A stretch of 64,000 nt of DNA, from the NCBI GenBank assembly GCA_023055355.1, contig JALJCS010000052.1, positions 2,001,501 to 2,065,500 of the forward strand, in the 5' to 3' direction. This DNA is from Agelaius tricolor. Taxonomy: Eukaryota; Chordata; Aves; Passeriformes; Icteridae. The position numbers and the translations under genes were made by a program. This document shows positions 59,626 through 64,000 of the stretch, piece by piece. Below the pieces are notes generated by a model. That model did not search any database. It was not told where the DNA came from and saw nothing but the letters and a program-made list of their open reading frames with translations. Numbering within the stretch: position 1 is the stretch's first letter; each line of letters opens with the position of its first letter.

Positions 59626-62600
59626 ATGGCTGGGGACACCGGGATGGCCGGGAAGGTGGCGCTGCTCCTGTGGGGTGAGTGCCCCAGGCATGAGCCTGAC
59701 ACCCCAGGGATGGGGAGGGGAGGGGGCACAGGGGAGCTGTGGGGTCCCCTGAGGTCCCCAATGCAAGCAGTGCTAGTCCATGTTAACCACAGTGGACCTT
59801 GGTGGGACTGGGGATGTAGGGTGGCTTTGGAGATAGGAATAGGGGCGCAGGAATTTGGGGATGGGGATGTGGGGACAGGAATGTGAGGACTGGCACTTTG
59901 GGCTCATGTAACTCTGGGGATAAGGACAAGGGAACTGGGATGCAGGGACAGAAAGCGACAAGAACCATGAGGATGTGGCCATGGGGGTGGGATCATGGGG
60001 ATGGGATCATGAGCTGGTGGGGGTGACCTGGGCCAGCATGGCTTGTGTCCGTGGTGTCCTTGTGCCTGGGGTATCCACAGTGTCCCCATGTTCTGCCTCA
60101 GCCCAGGGTGGCCTCAGTGTCCCTGTTCCCAAGGTGTTTGTGTCACAGGGATGTGGTGCACAGGTGGCTGTGACACAGACATGTCCCCCTGCCTCTCCAA
60201 ATATTTTTGAGACCACCCACACACACTTTCCCACAAGAAATGCTGTCCCCATGGGGACAGTTTTTGGGGACAGCCACCACACCCTGTACCCTGGTGCCTC
60301 CTTCCCTGCAGTGCCACCCCCACCCAGCCCTGTCCCTTCTTCCTTGCAGCCCAGACCCTCAGCCTCGCTGGTGAGTCCTCAAGGGATGTCATGGCCCCAC
60401 CCCACTGTCCCCAGCCCCACGCTGGCCCTGGCAGGCTGGTGTCCCCTGTCACCCACAGGTGCCCAGACCACCCAGCTCCTGGTGGAGCCCCCCTGGAGGC
60501 CGGCGGTGCTGTGGGACTGGGTGACACTGACCTGCCAGGGCTCGGGGACCACCGGTGCCACCACCTGGTACAAGGATGGGCAGCGCTGGGGGCAGCAGGG
60601 ACCTGAACACCTCACTGTCACCAGGAGTGGCACCTACACATGTGACAGACCCGGCACCAAGCGCAGCCCCCCCGTGACAATCTTAGATGGTGAGGGTGGA
60701 TCTTTAATGATCAGGGTGGCCCCTGAGAGGTCAGGGTGGGCTCCACTCCATGGGTGGCCTTACACCCCTCATGTGGCGAGAGCCTGTGCCCTGAACACAG
60801 GGATATCCCAGTGCAGCCCAGTGCACTCCAGAGCTCACAGATGTCCCTGGTGCTATGGGCAGGGACCTCATCAGTGAGATGAGGCCACCTCAGAATGGCC
60901 TCATCAGAGAGATGTGACCCTTCTGTCCCACAGACCCACTGGTGCTGCAGGTGCCAGCGCGGGCACTGCTCGAGGGGGACACAGTGACACTGCGCTGCCG
61001 GGGCCGGAAAGAAAATCATCTCAGCAGGGTGCGATTTTACCGGGATGAGAAGGATCTTGGGGGGTCCCTCAGGGGAACCGAGATGTCCCTGCCCCCCCTG
61101 CAGCTGCACCACAGCGGCCGCTACAGCTGTGCAGGCTTTGTGGGGTCCTCTATATCATGGTCAGCACCAGTGACAGTGACAGTGCAGGGTGAGCACCCCC
61201 AGGGCTGGAAGTCCAATATCTTGACAACCCGAAAGCCACTTCCCAGCAGATTCAGAGTCACAGTCCTCACCACCCCTCTCCTTCCCAGAGCTCTTCTCAG
61301 TGCCGGTGCTGGAGGGTCCCCCCGAGCCCACCCTGGGGTCCCCTCTGACTCTCAGCTGCCTCAGCACCCCCAGCCCCCTGCGGCCCCGAGCCCCCCTCCT
61401 GCACGTGTTCTACCGGGACGGGCAGGTGGTGGGGGGCCCGCAGGGGTCCCCGCAGCTGCTGGTGCCCACCGTGGGGATCTCCCACTCGGGTAATTATGGC
61501 TGTGAGGTGCACACCCAGGGTGGGGCTGTGCGGAAGAGCAGCGCCTGGCTCAGCGTCACGGTGCGCAGTGAGTGCGGGGATGGGCACGGGGAGCCCCCAC
61601 AGCCTCCTTGGGTCCCCCACACTGCCTGGCATCGCCCAGCCCTCCCTGATGCCCGCTCTTGGGTACCCGACCTTTCCCGGATCCCTCTCTGGCTCCCACC
61701 ATCCTTTCTTGGGTCCCTCCCTGGGACCCCCCCCAGCCCCTACATGGGTACCCCCATCCCTCCCTGGCACCGTTTCCGTGTCCTGCCATTGCTGCCCCGG
61801 TCCCTCCCCAGGTCCCCCCATTCCTGGCTCGTGTTTCCCTCCATCCCACATTGGGTCCCCTCACCCCTCCCTGGGTCCCATCACCCTTCTCTGAGTTCTC
61901 CACACATTCCCCAGAACACACCATCCCCTCCTTGGGTATCGTACCTGCCATGGTGTTGCCCACATCCCTCTCCAGGTGTTCCCTCCCTGACCCCCCCAGC
62001 ATCCCTCAGGGTTCCTTTTGAAGAACCACCCCGCCCCCCCCATCTCTGCGCCCACTTTCCATCACTGGAGTTCCCCTGCCCCTCCCTGAAACCCCTGGGT
62101 CCCTCACCGTCCCCTGATGTCCCCCTCTCCTTCAGGGGTCCCTCCGTCGGGGGTGTCCCTGTCAGCGCAGCCCCCCGGGGGACAGGTGGCACTCGGGGAC
62201 AGCCTGGTGCTGAACTGCTCAGTGACCATGGGGACAGGTGCCCTGTCCTTCTCCTGGCACCGGGAGGGCTCAGGGGCACTGCCTGGCACCAGCCCCCGCC
62301 TGGAGCTGCACCACGTTGGGGACAATGACAGCGGCCAGTACCGGTGCCGGGTCAGTGACGGGGACAGCGTTGCCGAGAGTGACCCCATGAATGTCACCGT
62401 CCTGGGTGAGCGGGACCCTCGGGCTGGGGATGAGCCCACCCAGAGCACTCCCATCCCACCCTGCCAGGTGCCAGCCCTGTCTTTGTCCCACCAGTGCCCG
62501 TGGCCAATGCCACCATCACCCCCGGTCCCGTGTCACACCAGGTGCATGCAGGTGACAACGTGACCCTGCACTGCTCAGTGCAGGTGGGCTCAGCCCCTGT

Positions 62601-63740
62601 CACCTTCACCTGGCTGCACAATGGGCAGGAGGTGGCCCAGGGTCCCCTCCTGGAGCTCAGGGACGTTGAAGTGGGACATGTGGGCACCTACCAGTGCGTG
62701 GCCACCAACCAGCTGGGACAGGATGGGCACCGCGTGTTCCAGGCACTCAGCCCAGAGCTGGCCCTGGAGGTGACACCTCGCTCACCCTGGGTCACAGGTG
62801 GGGTCACACAGGTGGGGTCACCAGGGAGTACAGGACCCCTGGGGGATGGGTAACCCTGATGTGTCCCCCTCTGTTTCTTGCAGTGGCTGCAGGGGTTGGT
62901 GGGGCCCTTTCCTTCCTGGTCCTCCTCATGGCTGTCATTCTGACCTGGCGCTGCTGGCACCGTGTGGGTGGGTGACAATGGGTGGATGGGGGGTCCCAGG
63001 GAGCTGTAGAGGCCCACAGAATTGGGGAACCATAGGTGATGACCCACATACCCACAATTGTGACTTTGGTTCAGGGTCCTGTGGCGTTTGGGGAGGTGCT
63101 GGAGAGTCCTGCAGGGATGCTGGGGGTTCTTTCAGGGGCTCTGGGGGTGTTCGGGGGTCTCTGTCCCGGCTGGGCTTTGGGTTCTTGAGGGTGATTTGTT
63201 TGGGGCCACAAGGAGGTGCATGAATTCCGGTGGGCTTCAGGGATGCTTGGGGGTCCTGAGGGGGATTGAGGGTGCCCTGGGGGTACAGGATTCCTCAGAG
63301 GGTTCAAGGCCCTGGGGACTCCTCAATTACCCCTTCCCTCTTTCGGTTGCAGCTGCCAGGAAGCAGCAGGAAAGGTGAGTGCGAGGCTCAAACCACACTC
63401 TCCCCTTTTTACGCCAACCCCCAAAGACCTCCCATTCCTTCCCCCACATCCCCTTTATTCCCTCAGGGCCCCCCCGGATCCCCCGGCCCCCCCAGAGGAG
63501 GGGGAGGTGCTGTACACCCACGTCGTGGTCACCAAGAGGGCGGGGGTGAGTACGGGGGGGACACACGCAGAGGGACATGTCACCCACCAGTGTCACCCCA
63601 CCCAGATCCCACAGCCCGTGTCTCTCACAGCGTCCCCCCGTGCCACCACCTTCCAGCATCCCCAGGTGACCTACGCAGAGCTGCGGGGACTCCAGGGGCG
63701 ACCGCAGGAACCCGGTGACATCTACGGGAATGTGCTGTGA
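59626..63740 (+). CDS. FCRL-like Ig receptor copy H, five Ig domains, ITIM tail
   Basis: Best-preserved copy. Exons: SP1 59626-59674, 21-bp SP2 60350-60370 (AQTLSLAG), D1 60459-60689, D2 60934-61188, D3 61289-61567, D4 62136-62405, D5 62495-62797, TM 62884-62967, cytoplasmic 63353-63374, 63467-63545, 63631-63740. All Ig exons are phase 1 with paired Cys and D/S-x-G-x-Y-x-C corners. D1 LLVEPPWRPAVLW and D2 LVLQVPARALLEGDTVTLRC match FcR D1/D2; D3 (HVFYRDGQVVGG) and D4 (VSLSAQPPGGQVALGDSLVL) match FCRL domains. TM is ALSFLVLLMAVILTW. The tail has VLYTHV, VTYAEL (Tyr 63672-63674) and DIYGNV. The second tail exon is 79 nt where D and C have 80: a base is missing near 63541, so normal splicing would hit a stop soon after 63631 and lose the last two tyrosines. 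Keeping the 85-nt intron restores the frame with 28 extra residues. Role inferred: inhibitory surface receptor for Ig or an Ig-like ligand. Confidence 0.85.
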
Positions 63741-64000
63741 CACTGGGGGGAACTGGGGGCACTGGGGGTCCCCACCCATGGGCACCCACTCATGTCTGTG
63801 CTGCCACTAAAAACTGCCCCAATCCCTCCCCGTGGGGGCACAAAGATCCCAAAGGGCTGAAAGAAGAACAATTTCCTGCAACAGCAACGAGAGAGAATAA
63901 AACCAACAGCAACAACAACAAGGTTCAGAGTCCAAATGGTGAAAAAAGGAACGATTTCCTTGGAAAGCCACCGAAAAGGAACAAACCCCAGACATTTCCC
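63741..64000 (+). repeat. receptor 3'-flank module, copy H (cut by window end)
   Basis: Start of the same module as 1687-3060, with canonical AATAAA at 63897-63902 about 157 nt after the stop. Confidence 0.8.

Noticed and set aside
18654..63740. CHIR/KIR-LILR family instead of FCRL
   Set aside because: The 21-bp second signal exon, the D1 EPPW...VTLTC and D2 WLVLQ...VTLRC patterns, and the D3-D5 order fit FcR/FCRL genes better than the CHIR layout.
1..64000. CRISPR arrays, bacterial operons, tRNA or rRNA genes
   Set aside because: None seen; the tandem repeats present are minisatellites without spacers, and the DNA is clearly vertebrate.

Overview
The window looks like bird nuclear DNA, most likely from a songbird microchromosome. 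It is GC-rich, with introns of about 80-400 bp, a maestro heat-like repeat (MROH-type) gene of the kind expanded in passerines, pieces of class II endogenous retrovirus, and minisatellites. No bacterial features are present. The species assignment is inference from sequence style.

The main content is an array of eight copies of one Fc-receptor-like (FCRL/FcR-type) immunoglobulin-superfamily gene, called A-H here: A (+, 1-1686, 5' end outside the window), B (-, 18654-22206), C (-, 25527-29602), D (+, 33370-36470), E (+, 39730-43068), F (+, 47045-48029, truncated), G (-, 52235-55840) and H (+, 59626-63740). The ancestral gene can be read from H: a signal peptide split over a 49-bp exon and a 21-bp mini-exon, five Ig exons (D1-D5, all phase 1), a transmembrane exon, and three cytoplasmic exons carrying ITIM-type tyrosines. 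H is almost intact. D reads as a three-Ig receptor whose altered splice sites and an indel compensate each other. A, B, C, E, F and G carry stops, frameshifts, lost splice sites or missing exons.

Copies sit in duplicated modules. C/D and G/H are head-to-head pairs with similar 3.77 and 3.79 kb intergenic regions about 26.2 kb apart, so the pair was duplicated as a unit. Most copies carry a downstream module with two CTCF-like motifs. At 48.03-49.1 kb, copy F breaks off into a solo-LTR-like element, followed by the inverted start of a missing minus-strand copy.

Other regions: 4348-9533 (-) is a 15-exon MROH-like gene with one reading-frame break at exon 3. 9.5-12.7 kb has no gene I can support. 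13.25-15.77 kb holds two oppositely oriented retroviral pol fragments around a ~60-bp-unit minisatellite. 15.77-17.35 kb is short tandem repeats containing two exon-like islands of an unrecognised minus-strand gene, upstream of which (17.35-18.2 kb) lies a CpG-rich island. A second CpG-rich island is at 45.1-45.75 kb.

Functional reading: the cluster would give one or two inhibitory-type myeloid or lymphoid surface receptors (H, D) surrounded by decaying relatives. These relatives could exchange exons by gene conversion or give domain-skipped transcripts, because the Ig exons share the same phase.
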